Source of the DNA: Azospirillum sp. TSO22-1 | Lineage (GTDB): Bacteria > Pseudomonadota > Alphaproteobacteria > Azospirillales > Azospirillaceae | Assembly: GCF_003116015.1 (NCBI RefSeq) | Contig: NZ_LGQZ01000051.1 | Coordinates: 1-44,953, forward strand | DNA: 44,953 nt | Reading direction: 5' to 3' | In this document: in pieces, positions 33,728 to 43,270 of the stretch | How positions within the stretch are numbered: position 1 is the first letter of the stretch | How the letters are laid out: each line of letters begins with the position of its first letter | Translations under genes and position numbers: made by a program | Notes under the pieces: model-generated | Database searches by the model: none | Seen by the model: the letters and a program-made list of their open reading frames with translations, nothing else | Told to the model about the DNA's origin: nothing

Positions 33728-34585
33728 ATGCGCCGGCTCGTCCCCCTTATCCTGGCGCTTCTCCTGGCCGGCGCCGCCCCGGCGGCGGCGGACTCCGTCA
33801 CCGTGCCGAACAGCGAGGTGCGCGTGATGCACGCCCGCGACGACGGGCGGGAGTACCGCATCCTCGTCGCCCGGCCGGCCGGCCCGCCGCCGCCGGCCGG
33901 GTTCCCGGTGCTCTACGTTCTCGACGGCAACGCGGCGTTCGCCACGGCGGCGGAGGCGGTGCGCGTGCAGGGCCGCCGCCCCGCCGCCACCGGCGTGGCG
34001 CCGGCCGTCGTCGTCGGCATCGGCTATCCCACCGACGGGCCGTACGACGACACGCAGCGAATCCGCGACTTCACCACGCCGGCCGACCCGACCAAGCTGC
34101 CACCGCGCCCCGACGGCTCGCCCTGGCCGGCCAACGGCGGCGCCGACGCCTTCCTGCGCTTCCTGGTGGAGGAGGTGAAGCCGGCCATTGCCCGCGATTT
34201 CCCGGTAGATGGCACGCGCGACGCACTGTTCGGCCACTCGCTGGGCGGGCTGTTCGTGCTGCACACCCTGTTCACCCGGCCCGACGCCTTCCGCGCCTAC
34301 GCCGCCATCAGCCCGTCGCTCTGGTGGAACGACCGCGCGATCCTGGAGGAGGAGAGCCGCTTCGCCGCCTCCGCCCCGCCGCCCGGCCGCCGCCTGCTGA
34401 TCGCCGTCGGCGGGCTGGAGCGCCAGCGCAACATGGTGGAGGACGCCGAGGCGCTGGCCGCGCGGCTGTCCAGGCTGGGCACCCTTCAGGTCGTCCAGCG
34501 CACGTTCGAGGGCGAGAACCACGCCTCCGTCGTGCCGACCGCCCTCAGCCACGCCCTGCGCGCGACGCTGGGGCCGGCCCCGTGA
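33728..34585 (+). CDS. Exported alpha/beta-hydrolase (IroE/Fes-like esterase)
   Basis: A 285-residue esterase D-type hydrolase with a signal peptide (MRRLVPLILALLLAGAAPAA). The nucleophile elbow is GHSLGG near residue 180, preceded by FPVLYVLDGNAAF; the catalytic His is in EGENHASVVP near the C-terminus. It starts 3 bases after the receptor stop. By family it probably cleaves ester bonds of a ferric siderophore in the periplasm, as IroE trims salmochelin/enterobactin, releasing iron or a linearised complex. This suggests the imported siderophore contains an ester (for example a trilactone), which is inference. Confidence 0.88.
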   Translation: MRRLVPLILALLLAGAAPAAADSVTVPNSEVRVMHARDDGREYRILVARPAGPPPPAGFPVLYVLDGNAAFATAAEAVRVQGRRPAATGVAPAVVVGIGYPTDGPYDDTQRIRDFTTPADPTKLPPRPDGSPWPANGGADAFLRFLVEEVKPAIARDFPVDGTRDALFGHSLGGLFVLHTLFTRPDAFRAYAAISPSLWWNDRAILEEESRFAASAPPPGRRLLIAVGGLERQRNMVEDAEALAARLSRLGTLQVVQRTFEGENHASVVPTALSHALRATLGPAP

Positions 34586-34602
34586 TTCCGAGAGGTTCGT
34601 CG

Positions 34603-35721
34603 ATGCTGAGAATCCTGCTGTCCGCCCTGGCCGTCCTGCTGCCGCTGGGGTCCGCCACCGCTGCCGACCGGGTCGAGGTCACCGACCTCGCCGGCCGGAC
34701 GGTGTCGGTGCCGGCCCGGGTGGAGCGCGTCATCCTCGGCGAGGGACGCTATGTCCCGGTGCTGGCCATCCTCGACCGCGACGACCCGACGAAGCGCGTC
34801 GTCGGCCAGATGGGCGAGTTCCAGCTGCTCGACCCCGGCACCTTCGCGCAGTACCGCGAGCGCTTCCCGAAGCTGGCGGAGATCCCGCCGGTCGGGCGGG
34901 TGTCGGCGGACAGCTTCAACGTCGCGCAGGCCATCGCGCTGCAGCCGGACGTCGCCATCTTCGGGCTGGAGGGGCACGGGCCCTCGCCCAAGGCCGCCGA
35001 GGTCATCGCGCAGCTGGAGGCGGCGGGCATCGCCGTGGTCTTCATCGACTTCCGCCGCGATCCGCTGAAGAACACGCCGCGCAGCGTCGCGCTGCTCGGC
35101 ACGGTGCTGGGCCGCGCGGCGGAGGCCGCGGAGTTCACCGCCTTCTACGAGGCGGAGCTGAAGCGCGTCACCGACCGCGTCGCCACCCTCGCGGCGCCCC
35201 CCACGGTGTTCCTGGAGAGCCGGGTCGGCCTCAACGACCAGTGCTGCGAGACGATGGTGAACGGCATGATGGGCCGCTTCATCGACGTGGCCGGCGGGCG
35301 CAACGCCGCGGCCGGCCTCGTGCCCGGTGAGACCGGCACCGTCAACGTCGAGCACCTGCTGACCCGCGAGCCGGACGTCTACATCGGCACCGCCACCGGC
35401 GCGCTGGCCACCATGGACAAGACGCCCAACCGCATCGTGCTGGGCGCCGGCGTGACGCCGGAGCTGGCCCGCGCCTCGCTGGAGCGCGCGCTCAAGCGCA
35501 CCGGCATCGCCGAGCTGGCGGCGGTGCGCGAGAAGCGCGCCTTCGCCGTCTGGCACCACTTCTACAACTCGCCCTTCAACGTCGCCGCCGTGCAGGCCTT
35601 CGCCGCGTGGCTGCACCCGCAGGCCTTCGCCGACCTCGACCCGCAGGCGACGCTGCGCACGCTGTACGAACGCTTCCAGCCGATCCCGCTGAACGGCACC
35701 TACTGGGTCGGCCTGAAATGA
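34603..35721 (+). CDS. Periplasmic ferric-siderophore binding protein
   Basis: A 372-residue cluster-A-II (FecB/BtuF-type) substrate-binding protein with signal peptide MLRILLSALAVLLPLGSATA. The two lobes are joined by the long central helix (NTPRSVALLGTVLGRAAEAA near 160-180). The N-terminal segment VEVTDLAGRTVSVPARVERV is the classical family start. The unusual CC pair in GLNDQCCETMVNG near residue 210 lies in the second lobe. AGAGG precedes the ATG. It delivers ligand to the permease encoded next, whose ATG overlaps its stop. Confidence 0.9.
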   Translation: MLRILLSALAVLLPLGSATAADRVEVTDLAGRTVSVPARVERVILGEGRYVPVLAILDRDDPTKRVVGQMGEFQLLDPGTFAQYRERFPKLAEIPPVGRVSADSFNVAQAIALQPDVAIFGLEGHGPSPKAAEVIAQLEAAGIAVVFIDFRRDPLKNTPRSVALLGTVLGRAAEAAEFTAFYEAELKRVTDRVATLAAPPTVFLESRVGLNDQCCETMVNGMMGRFIDVAGGRNAAAGLVPGETGTVNVEHLLTREPDVYIGTATGALATMDKTPNRIVLGAGVTPELARASLERALKRTGIAELAAVREKRAFAVWHHFYNSPFNVAAVQAFAAWLHPQAFADLDPQATLRTLYERFQPIPLNGTYWVGLK

Positions 35722-36782
35722 GGGATGGCGGGGAGATGACGGCCGCGCCGCCATTGGCACGCCTCTACGCGGGCTTCGTGCGGCGGCGCGTCGTTCTGCT
35801 GGTCGCACTGGCGGTGGCGCTGGCGGCGTCCTTCCTGGTGGACATCGCCACCGGGCCGGCGGCGCTGCCGCTGCGCGACGTGGTCGCCGGCCTCATCGAC
35901 CGGGCTGCGCTGCCGCGCGCGCAAGGCGTGATCCTGTGGGACGTGCGGCTGCCCTACGCCGCCATGGCGGTGTTCGTCGGCGCCGCGCTCGGGCTGGCCG
36001 GGGCGGAGATGCAGACGGTGCTCAACAACCCGCTGGCCAGCCCGATGACGCTCGGCGTGTCGTTCGCCGCCACCTTCGGGGCGTCGGTCGCCATCGTGCT
36101 GGAACTCGACCTGTTCGGGCTGGGCGCCAACGTCGCCATCGCGGCCAGCGCCTTCGCCGGGGCGGCCGGGGCGACGCTGCTGATCTACGCGCTGTCGCGC
36201 AGCGTGGGCGCGACGAAGGACACGGTGGTGCTGTTCGGCATCGCCATGTTCTTCACCTTCAACGCCTTGGTCTCGCTGATCCAGTTCGTGGCGAACACCG
36301 ACGCCCTGCAGCAGATCGTGTTCTGGACCATGGGCAGCCTGGCGCGCGCCACCTGGGGCAAGATCGACGTGATCGCCGTGGTGCTGGTGCTGTGCGTGCC
36401 ACTGTCCCTGCGCGATGCCTGGGCGCTGACCGCGCTGCGCGGCGGCGAGGAGCAGGCGCGCAGCTTCGGCATCCCGGTGGAGCGGCTGCGCCTCACCGTG
36501 CTGCTGCGCGCCAGCCTGCTGGCGGCGGTGGCCGTGGCGTTCGCCGGCGCCATCGGCTTCATCGGGCTGGTCGGTCCGCACATCGCGCGGCTGCTGCTGG
36601 GCGAGGACCACCGCTTCTACCTGCCGGGCAGCGCGCTTGCCGGGGCGGTGGTGCTGTCCGCCGCCTCCATCGCCAGCAAGCTGCTGATCCCCGGCCTGAT
36701 CGTGCCGATCGGCATCGTCACCGCGCTGGTCGGCATCCCGCTGTTCATGGCGCTGGTGCTCGGCCAGAGGAGGGCGCCGTGA
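35718..36782 (+). CDS. FecCD-type iron-siderophore ABC permease
   Basis: A 354-residue inner-membrane permease with about nine or ten spans. Family signatures seen are VRLPYAAMAVFVGAALGLAG and LNNPLASPMTLGVSFAA near 80-115, and the ATPase-contacting loop EEQARSFGIPVERLR near 250, followed by FIGLVGPHIARLLLGEDHRF. A single FecCD gene is present, so it would act as a homodimer. The ATG at 35718 overlaps the binding-protein stop (ATGA); the alternative ATG at 35736 touches GGGGAG with no spacing. It overlaps the ATPase gene at its end. Confidence 0.92.
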   Translation: MRDGGEMTAAPPLARLYAGFVRRRVVLLVALAVALAASFLVDIATGPAALPLRDVVAGLIDRAALPRAQGVILWDVRLPYAAMAVFVGAALGLAGAEMQTVLNNPLASPMTLGVSFAATFGASVAIVLELDLFGLGANVAIAASAFAGAAGATLLIYALSRSVGATKDTVVLFGIAMFFTFNALVSLIQFVANTDALQQIVFWTMGSLARATWGKIDVIAVVLVLCVPLSLRDAWALTALRGGEEQARSFGIPVERLRLTVLLRASLLAAVAVAFAGAIGFIGLVGPHIARLLLGEDHRFYLPGSALAGAVVLSAASIASKLLIPGLIVPIGIVTALVGIPLFMALVLGQRRAP

Positions 36783-37579
36783 CGCGCGGGCTCTCGCTCC
36801 ATGACCTGAGCGTCGGCTACGGCCGCCGCACCGTGCTGTCGGGGCTGGAGCTGGAGACGGTGCCGCCCGGCTCGCTGGTGGCGGTGATCGGGCCGAACGC
36901 CGCCGGCAAGTCGACGCTGCTGAAGGCCATCGCCGGCCTGCGCCCGGCGTCGGGCCGCATCGTGCTGGACGGCGAGGACCTGACGGCCATGGCGGCGCAC
37001 CGCCGGGTGCGGCTGGTCGGCTACCTGCCGCAGGCGCTGCCGCAGGGCACCTCGCTGGTCGCCTACGAGGCAGTGCTGGCCGCGCTCCGCGCCGTGCGCG
37101 GCGATGGGTCGGCGGAAGCCGCCATCGACGCGGTGTTCGACCAGCTCGGCTTGCGCGACCTGGCGCTCCGCCGCCTCGGCGAGATGTCGGGCGGGCAGCG
37201 GCAGATGGTCGGGCTGGCGCAGGCGCTGGTCCGCCGGCCGCGGCTGCTGCTGCTCGACGAGCCGACCAGCGCGCTCGACCTGCGCTGGCAACTCACCGTG
37301 CTGGAGACGGTGCGCGCCATCGCCGCGCGCGACCACTCCATCGCGCTCTTGGCCATGCACGACCTCAATCTGGCGCTGCGCGCCTGTGATCTGGTGGTGG
37401 TGCTGGCGCACGGCCGGCTGCTGACGGCGGGGCCGCCGGAACAGGCCATGAGCCCCGACGTGCTGCGCCGCGCCTACGGCATCGAAGGCCGGGTCGAGCG
37501 CTGCTCGCAGGGCTTTCCCATCGTCCTCTCCGACCGCGCCGTGCCGCGGTCCGAACCGTCCGGGAGCATCCCGCCATGA
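36779..37579 (+). CDS. Iron-siderophore ABC transporter ATPase
   Basis: A 266-residue ATP-binding subunit of the FepC/FhuC group: Walker A GPNAAGKST (38-46), signature EMSGGQRQMVGLA near residue 138, Walker B RLLLLDEPTSALD, and the switch histidine in AMHDLNLALR. It starts at a GTG within GTGA, overlapping the permease stop, with GAGGAGG before it. It energises siderophore import by the permease encoded upstream. The C-terminal ~45 residues follow the usual FepC-like extension. Confidence 0.94.
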   Translation: MTRGLSLHDLSVGYGRRTVLSGLELETVPPGSLVAVIGPNAAGKSTLLKAIAGLRPASGRIVLDGEDLTAMAAHRRVRLVGYLPQALPQGTSLVAYEAVLAALRAVRGDGSAEAAIDAVFDQLGLRDLALRRLGEMSGGQRQMVGLAQALVRRPRLLLLDEPTSALDLRWQLTVLETVRAIAARDHSIALLAMHDLNLALRACDLVVVLAHGRLLTAGPPEQAMSPDVLRRAYGIEGRVERCSQGFPIVLSDRAVPRSEPSGSIPP

Positions 37580-37869
37580 TCGCCTCCGAAGCCAGGGTGA
37601 CGACGGCGCTGGCCAGCCGCTACCTCGTCCAGCTCTGCAAGCATTTCCGCCACAAGATCGCGGTCGAGTACGACGAGACCCGCGGCCGGGCGGAGTTCGC
37701 CATGGGCGTCTGCGTCATGGAGGCCGGCGACGGCGCGCTCACCCTGCGTTGCGAGGCGTCGGACGCGGCGGCGCTGGCGCAGGTGGAGAGCATCGTCGGC
37801 CAGCACCTGGAGCGCTTCGCCTGGAAGGAGAAGCCGGCGCTGATCTGGACGCCCGACGGGGCGGCGTAG
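37576..37869 (+). CDS. DUF2218 family protein
   Basis: A 97-residue cytoplasmic protein of the DUF2218 family. Visible features are LVQLCKHFRHKIAVEYDE near residues 17-35, RGRAEFAMGVCVMEA, and the C-terminal FAWKEKPALIWTP. DUF2218 genes are commonly found at the end of siderophore uptake or synthesis operons, and this ATG overlaps the ATPase stop (ATGA). The conserved Cys and His residues near 21-25 might touch iron or a siderophore, but no activity is established for the family that I know. Confidence 0.85.
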   Translation: MIASEARVTTALASRYLVQLCKHFRHKIAVEYDETRGRAEFAMGVCVMEAGDGALTLRCEASDAAALAQVESIVGQHLERFAWKEKPALIWTPDGAA

Positions 37870-37889
37870 CCGCTCATGACGTCAGCGGC
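37869..37889. terminator. Possible bidirectional hairpin between converging genes
   Basis: GCCGCT-CATGACGTC-AGCGGC is a 6-bp stem in the 22-base gap between the DUF2218 stop and the symporter stop. No T tract is present on either strand; a weak call based on position. Confidence 0.35.
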
Positions 37890-37891
37890 CG

Positions 37892-39172
37892 TCAGTCCGC
37901 CGCAGCGGCGGCGGAAAGTGCGGCCTCCTCCGTCATCTCCTCCTCGGCGCCGATGGCGTCTTCCCACTTGCCGACCACGGCTGTGGCGATGGCGTTGCCC
38001 AGCACGTTGGTGGCGGTGCGCCCCATGTCGAGGAAGTGGTCGATGCCCATGATGAGCAGCACGCCGGCCTCCGGCAGGTTGAACATGGGTAGGACAGCGG
38101 CCACCACCACCAGCGACGACCGTGGCACGCCGGCGATGCCCTTGCTGGACACCATCAGCACCAGCAGCATCAGCAGTTGCTGCTCCAGGCCGAGCGGCAG
38201 GTTGTAGGCCTGCGCGATGAACAGCGACGCGAACGTCGTGTAGATCATCGAGCCGTCGAGGTTGAACGAATAGCCGAGCGGCAGCACGAAGCCGATCACC
38301 CGCTCCTTGATGCCGAAGCCCTTCAGCTCCTCCATGACGCGGGGATAGGCGGATTCGCTGGATGCGGTGGAGAACCCCAGAAGCATGGGCTCGCGCACCG
38401 TCCTGACCAGGCGGAACACGTCGTTGCGCAGCACCAGATAGCCGGCGCCGATCAGGAACGCCCACAGCACCACCAGCGTCAGGTAGAAGCTGCCCATGAA
38501 CTTGCCGTAGACCAGCAGCACGCCCAGCCCCTGTGTGGCGACCACATTCGCGACGGCGGCGAAGACGCCGATGGGGGCGAAGCGCATGACGTAGTCGGTG
38601 ACGGTCAGCATCACCGGCACCACTTCCTCGATGGACTGGACCAGCGTGCGCGCCTTGGTCTCGCGCAGCTTGCCGAGCGCCAGGCCGACGAACACCGAGA
38701 ACACCAGGATCTGCAGGATCTCGTTGTTGGCCATCGCCTCGAAGAAATTGCGCGGGAAGACGTGGGTGACGAACTCCCGGAGGTTCAGCGCCGAGGTCTT
38801 CAGGCTGACTGCGGTGCCGGCCTCGGGCAGGGGCACGCCGACGTCGGCGCCGGGCTGGAACAGGTTGGCGAAGATCAGGCCGATGGTCAGCGAGGCCACC
38901 GAGGCCATCAGGAACCAGCCCACCGCCTTGCCGCCGATGCGGCCGGCGGTGCGGGCGTCGCCCATGCCGGCCATCCCCGCGACCAGGGTCGAGAAGATCA
39001 ACGGCGCGATGATCATCTTGATCAGGCGCAGGAAGATATCGGTCACCATGGCGAAGTACCCGGCGATCTCCTTCGCCGCCGGGCCGCCGCTCAGGACGTT
39101 GCAGGCGTAACCGACCAGGATGCCCAGCACCATGGCGACGACGATCAGCGCCGTCTGCTTGTTCATCTTCAT
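37892..39172 (-). CDS. Dicarboxylate/amino acid:cation symporter
   Basis: A 426-residue GltP/DctA-superfamily (SLC1-like) transporter with eight TMs and two hairpins. The HP1 serine motif is in GFSTASSESAYP near residue 260, NLDGSMIYTTFA is TM7, SSKGIAGVPRSSLVV is HP2, and DHFLDMGRTATNVLGN is TM8. In TM8 the Asp and Arg expected for amino-acid carriers are present, while the Asp of the first sodium site is Asn (LGN), as in proton-coupled bacterial relatives. A strong GGAGGAGGAG precedes the ATG. Glutamate/aspartate or C4-dicarboxylate uptake is likely. It is monocistronic and divergent from the aldolase gene. Confidence 0.9.
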   Translation of the reverse strand: MKMNKQTALIVVAMVLGILVGYACNVLSGGPAAKEIAGYFAMVTDIFLRLIKMIIAPLIFSTLVAGMAGMGDARTAGRIGGKAVGWFLMASVASLTIGLIFANLFQPGADVGVPLPEAGTAVSLKTSALNLREFVTHVFPRNFFEAMANNEILQILVFSVFVGLALGKLRETKARTLVQSIEEVVPVMLTVTDYVMRFAPIGVFAAVANVVATQGLGVLLVYGKFMGSFYLTLVVLWAFLIGAGYLVLRNDVFRLVRTVREPMLLGFSTASSESAYPRVMEELKGFGIKERVIGFVLPLGYSFNLDGSMIYTTFASLFIAQAYNLPLGLEQQLLMLLVLMVSSKGIAGVPRSSLVVVAAVLPMFNLPEAGVLLIMGIDHFLDMGRTATNVLGNAIATAVVGKWEDAIGAEEEMTEEAALSAAAAAD

Positions 39173-39420
39173 GGGAACTCTCCTCCTCCGCCACCGACGC
39201 GTGCGCCGGCCGAGGTCCGGGTCAAAGACTGGGGACGCTCGTCGGCCCGCCCGCGGCGAGGGCCGCCGTCATCCGGCGACAAAGGCGCATATCACTTACG
39301 CCCTAGATGAACGGCATAGCAATATACCAGTTTGGTTAATGTTGTGACATGCCGCACGGCGGCAGTTGTGGCGCGGCGCCGGGAACTGGGCGATCATCGG
39401 GGGAAGGGGAGGGCGAAACC

Positions 39421-40086
39421 ATGCCGGAAAGCACGCTGCGGGAAGACGTCTGCCGCTTCGGCCGCTCGCTGTTCGAGCGCGGCCTGACGCCGGGATCGTC
39501 GGGGAACATCTCGGTGCGGCTGGACGACGGCGGCTGGCTGGTGACGCCGACCAACGCCTCGCTCGGCTTCCTCGACCCGGCGCGGCTCGCCCGCCTGGAT
39601 GCCCAGGGACGCCTGCTGTCCGGCAACCCGCCGACCAAGGAGATCCCGCTGCACACGGCGCTGTACGAGACTCGCGGGGCCGCGCGCGCCATCGTGCACC
39701 TGCACTCGACGCACGCGGTGGCCGTGTCGATGCTGTCGGAGATCGACCCGCGCGCCGTGCTGCCGCCGCTGACCGCCTATTCGCTGATGCGGGCCGGGCA
39801 GGTGGCGCTGGTGCCATACTACCGGCCCGGCGATCCGGCGGTGGCCGACGCGATCCGCGGGCTGGCCGGGCGCTATTCCTCGGTGCTGCTGGCCAACCAC
39901 GGCCCGGTGGTGGCCGGCGACAGCCTGGAGGCCGCCGTCTTCGCCACCGAGGAACTGGAGGAGACGGCGAAGCTGCACCTGCTGCTGCGCAACCTGAACC
40001 CGCGCCACCTGACCCCGGCCCAGGTCGCGGATCTGGTCGCGATCTTCGGCCTCGACCTCCCGCACCCGCCGCACGACCACGCCTGA
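39421..40086 (+). CDS. Class II aldolase/adducin family protein (OtnC-like)
   Basis: A 221-residue zinc-dependent class II aldolase-family protein. Phosphate/substrate-binding GLTPGSSGNISVR is near 22-34, the metal-binding HLHSTHAVA near 95-103, and NHGPVV near 160. Length and the pattern match OtnC (3-oxo-tetronate 4-phosphate decarboxylase) more than fuculose-phosphate aldolase. No OtnK kinase or OtnI isomerase gene is adjacent, so the substrate is not secured. GGGAAGGGGAGGG precedes the ATG at 39421, which argues against the longer frame from 39349. Confidence 0.85.
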   Translation: MPESTLREDVCRFGRSLFERGLTPGSSGNISVRLDDGGWLVTPTNASLGFLDPARLARLDAQGRLLSGNPPTKEIPLHTALYETRGAARAIVHLHSTHAVAVSMLSEIDPRAVLPPLTAYSLMRAGQVALVPYYRPGDPAVADAIRGLAGRYSSVLLANHGPVVAGDSLEAAVFATEELEETAKLHLLLRNLNPRHLTPAQVADLVAIFGLDLPHPPHDHA

Positions 40087-40151
40087 CCGGCGTTGGGCCG
40101 GGGCGGCAGGGGGCGTCGCGGCGTGCGACAAGCCGCCGCTGGTCACCCGAC

Positions 40152-40169
40152 AAAAATACTAGTATATCA
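40152..40169. promoter_or_regulatory. Palindromic operator, copy 2
   Basis: The site centres on the perfect 10-bp palindrome ATACTAGTAT (40156-40165) and matches the consensus TGATATACTAGTATATCA at 15 of 18 bases. It is 119 bases upstream of the second chemoreceptor start. Its right half, extended to CTAGTATATCAATTTTGC, is identical to copy 1. Confidence 0.6.
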
Positions 40170-40287
40170 ATTTTGCGACCTTGGCTTTGTGGCTGTCACA
40201 CAACCCGATCGCTTGCAGGCGCAGGACCACGGTTCATGAACGGGCCGTGCCCGCTTCGTGGCGCCTTCCAACCGCATAGGCATCGTC

Positions 40288-42390
40288 ATGCCACAGATTC
40301 TCCAGCGCCTCTCGATCCGTGCGATTCTCGGGTTGGTGATCGCCGCGCTCGGCCTGCTGCTGATCAGCACGAGCACCTACACCCTGGTCGATGTCGTCCA
40401 GCGCACGCACGGCGCCAAGCAGGTCGCCGCCCTCAGCTCGGTCAGCCGCGAGCTGCTGCGCACGCTCCTCGCCGTCCGGCTGGAGCGCGGCGTGCTGACT
40501 CCCGCCCTCGGCGCCGAAGCCGCCATCAGCGGCGCCGACGAGAGCAACGTCGCTGCGAACCGGCGGGTCTCCGAAGAGGGCTACGCCGCCATCGCGGCGG
40601 CGCTGGAGACGCTCGATCTTCCGGGCTTGCGGGCGGTCGCCGACCGCCTCCGGTCGGCTCACGACCTGATGGTCGAGATGCGGGGCAAGGCCGACGCGGC
40701 CGCCCGCCAGACGAAGGCGGCCCGCGATCCCCAGGTGGCGAACGCGTGGTCGAAGGCGCCCGTGGAGTACATGAACGCCCTCACCGCCACCACGGATCTC
40801 CTGGACGGGGCGCTGAAGCTCACCGATCCCGTCGTCGACCATCTCCTCCTGATCAAGCGGGCCGCCTGGACCACCCGCCTGAACGTCGGCGGCGTCGCCC
40901 TGCCGATCCAGGTCGCCGTCGCCACGGGCAAGGAGTGGACCCAGGACGACGCGCTGACCATCACCGACCTCAGCGGCCAGGCGAGGCACGCGTGGTCGAT
41001 CGTGGAGGAGGCGGTCTCCCGTTTCGACACGCACCCCTCCATCACGGCGGCCGTGACCAAGGCGAAGGCCAACTTCGAAGGGCCGTACGTCGAGATGCGC
41101 AAATCGGTCCTGAAGGCCCTTGTGAGCGGTCAGGCGTTGCCCGTCGATCTCGCCACCCTCCGCCAGCAGGACACCGCCAACCAAGGCTACATCGTCGATG
41201 CGGCGCATGCCGCCGTCGAGCAGATGGTGGCGCGGGCGGACGCCCGGGCGGGCCGTGCGACGCTCGACGCCGTCATTGCCACCTTCCTCGTCGCCGCCGC
41301 CGTCGTCCTGACGGTTGCCGGCTTCCTTGCGGCCCACAAGCGCGTCAGCGGCCCGATCCGCGCCATGACGGACAGCATGAGGCGCTTGGCCGACCGCGAC
41401 ATGGCGGTCGAGATCCCCGGCATCGGCCGCCGCGACGAGATCGGCGCCATGGCCGCCGCGGTGATGGTGTTCCGCGACAGCATGATCACCGCGGAGCGCC
41501 TCGCCGCCGCGCAGGCAGCCGAGCAGGCCGCCAAGGAGCGCCGCGCCGCGCATCTGGAAGGGCTGGTGCGCGCGTTCGACGCACACGCGGCATCCATCGT
41601 CGAAACGGTCGCCTCGGCCGCGACGGAGATGCAGCGCACCGCCACCGCCATGTCGTCCATGGCCGGCCACGCGAGCGAGCAGGCGACGGCGGCGGCGGCG
41701 GCCTCGGAGCAGGCTTCGGCGAACGTGCAGACGGTCGCCACGGCCACCGAGGAGCTGTCGGCGTCCATCTCGGAAATCGGCCGTCAGGTCAGCACCTCGA
41801 CGGAGATCTCCGAGCGGGCGGTGACGCAGGCCAAGCGGACCACCGCGACCATGCGCGGTCTGGTGGACGCAGCCGACCAGATCGGCGCCGTGGTCGAGTT
41901 GATCAACAGCATCGCCGGGCAGACCAACCTGCTGGCCTTGAACGCGACCATCGAAGCAGCGCGCGCCGGCGAGGCCGGCAAGGGCTTCGCGGTGGTCGCC
42001 AGCGAGGTCAAGGCTTTGGCGAACCAGACGGCGCGCGCCACCGAGGAGATCCAGGCCAAGGTGAAGGAGATCCAGTCGGCGACCGGCGGCGCCCAGTCGG
42101 CCATCCACGACATCGCGCAGACCATCGGGCACATCAGCGAGATCGCCACGGCCATCGCCGCCGCCATCGAGGAGCAGGGCGCGGCGACCCGCGACATCGC
42201 CGGCAACGTGGTGCAGGCCGCCCGGGGCACCAGCGAGGTGTCCAGCAACATCGTCGGCGTGAACCAGGCGGTCATGGAGACCGGAGCCTCCTCCTCTCAG
42301 GTGCGGGATTCGGCCAGCAGCCTGGCTGAAGAGGCGGAAACGCTGCGTCGTGAGGTGAGCAGCTTCATCGCGGCGGTCCGCGCGGCGTAA
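40288..42390 (+). CDS. Methyl-accepting chemotaxis protein, helical sensor
   Basis: A 700-residue chemoreceptor. TM1 (about 12-34) is followed by a large, mostly helical periplasmic region (about 35-320) whose [20 protein letters not shown] stretch recalls NIT-type helical-bundle sensors. TM2 lies near 325-347, then HAMP ([18 protein letters not shown]) and a long coiled coil with tip [20 protein letters not shown]. The start is set at the ATG at 40288, just before the amphipathic lead-in to TM1; a GTG at 40258 is possible and no ribosome site is decisive. The ligand is unknown. A palindrome shared with the other chemoreceptor gene lies upstream. Confidence 0.9.
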   Translation: MPQILQRLSIRAILGLVIAALGLLLISTSTYTLVDVVQRTHGAKQVAALSSVSRELLRTLLAVRLERGVLTPALGAEAAISGADESNVAANRRVSEEGYAAIAAALETLDLPGLRAVADRLRSAHDLMVEMRGKADAAARQTKAARDPQVANAWSKAPVEYMNALTATTDLLDGALKLTDPVVDHLLLIKRAAWTTRLNVGGVALPIQVAVATGKEWTQDDALTITDLSGQARHAWSIVEEAVSRFDTHPSITAAVTKAKANFEGPYVEMRKSVLKALVSGQALPVDLATLRQQDTANQGYIVDAAHAAVEQMVARADARAGRATLDAVIATFLVAAAVVLTVAGFLAAHKRVSGPIRAMTDSMRRLADRDMAVEIPGIGRRDEIGAMAAAVMVFRDSMITAERLAAAQAAEQAAKERRAAHLEGLVRAFDAHAASIVETVASAATEMQRTATAMSSMAGHASEQATAAAAASEQASANVQTVATATEELSASISEIGRQVSTSTEISERAVTQAKRTTATMRGLVDAADQIGAVVELINSIAGQTNLLALNATIEAARAGEAGKGFAVVASEVKALANQTARATEEIQAKVKEIQSATGGAQSAIHDIAQTIGHISEIATAIAAAIEEQGAATRDIAGNVVQAARGTSEVSSNIVGVNQAVMETGASSSQVRDSASSLAEEAETLRREVSSFIAAVRAA

Positions 42391-42424
42391 GCCGCCGGCC
42401 GCCGGATGCCCTCTCCGCTCTCGC

Positions 42425-43270
42425 CTACATGAGGTAGAACGAGACCTCCTGAAGCAGGCTCAGCAGGCACTCGTCCGTAAGGAAGGGCAGGACCATCGGC
42501 ATGATGACGCCGCTGCGGGCCTGGGAAGCCTTGCCGCCGCCGAGCGTCTGCCCGAGGAAGGCCCCGATCCGCTCGATGCGCGCCGAAAGCAGCGCCGCGG
42601 CGCCCTCCACGTCGCCGCCGTCCACGCCCTTGAACAGCGCGTCCATCTCGAGCTTGGCCGAAGATGCGGGCATCTCCAGACGCCCGGCGTGAACGCGCAT
42701 CGCCGCGATCTTGTGGGCGATCAGTCGATGGGCGTCCGCCAGGAAGCCGTTCCCGGAGTGCGCAAAGATGGCCGCCTGCGCGTCGGCCTCGTCGCGGATC
42801 ACCGCGCGCTCGTCGCCGCGTTGCGCGGCCTGCGCGATCCGCAGGCGCACTCCGTCCAGGGCGGCGGCGAGGCCGGCACGGTCGTGCTCGGCCGCCGCCC
42901 GCAGCGCCGCCGTGGCCAGGATCGCCCAATGCGCGCAGATCGGCGCCGCCTCCAGGGGATCCGGCACGAACACGAACGTGCCCCGGTGCGGCAGGATCGT
43001 GACCAGCCCCTCGGTCCGAAGCAGAGCGAGGGCTTCGCGGACCGGCGTCTTGCTGATGCGCATGACCTCGGCCAGCGCGTGCTCGGTCAAGGCTGTCCCG
43101 GCCGGCAGCTGGCCGGTGACGATCAACTCCCTGAGCTGCGCCGCGGCCGCCTCGGTCAGTGAGGGGCGGCTCAACGGTGCGACGACCGTCCGATCCGCGT
43201 CGTGCGCCCCGGACCTTGCGGACTCTGGAAACGCCGGCGGTCGAGATCCCGGGTTCTGCATCGCGATCAT
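42425..43270 (-). CDS. GntR family regulator, FCD subfamily
   Basis: A 281-residue regulator from the ATG at 43270, with ATGs at 43288 and 43261 as alternatives; AAGGAG sits just before 43270. The winged helix (about 32-98) has LAEVMRISKTPVREALALLR followed by VTILPHRGTFVF. The C-terminal FCD-like helical domain carries IFAHSGNGFLADAHRLIAHK. At the positions where FCD domains normally have metal-binding histidines I see Ala, Met and Ser (QAAIFAHS, LEMDALF, LLSARI), so metal and ligand binding may differ. It is divergent from terC; the ATACTAGTAT palindrome between them is a candidate operator. Confidence 0.88.
   Translation of the reverse strand: MIAMQNPGSRPPAFPESARSGAHDADRTVVAPLSRPSLTEAAAAQLRELIVTGQLPAGTALTEHALAEVMRISKTPVREALALLRTEGLVTILPHRGTFVFVPDPLEAAPICAHWAILATAALRAAAEHDRAGLAAALDGVRLRIAQAAQRGDERAVIRDEADAQAAIFAHSGNGFLADAHRLIAHKIAAMRVHAGRLEMPASSAKLEMDALFKGVDGGDVEGAAALLSARIERIGAFLGQTLGGGKASQARSGVIMPMVLPFLTDECLLSLLQEVSFYLM

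Noticed and set aside
39318..39335. A possible fourth copy of the CTAG palindrome (ATATACCAGTTT) between the symporter and aldolase genes.
   Set aside because: Only about 10 of 18 bases match and the CTAG centre is broken; not distinguishable from chance by eye.
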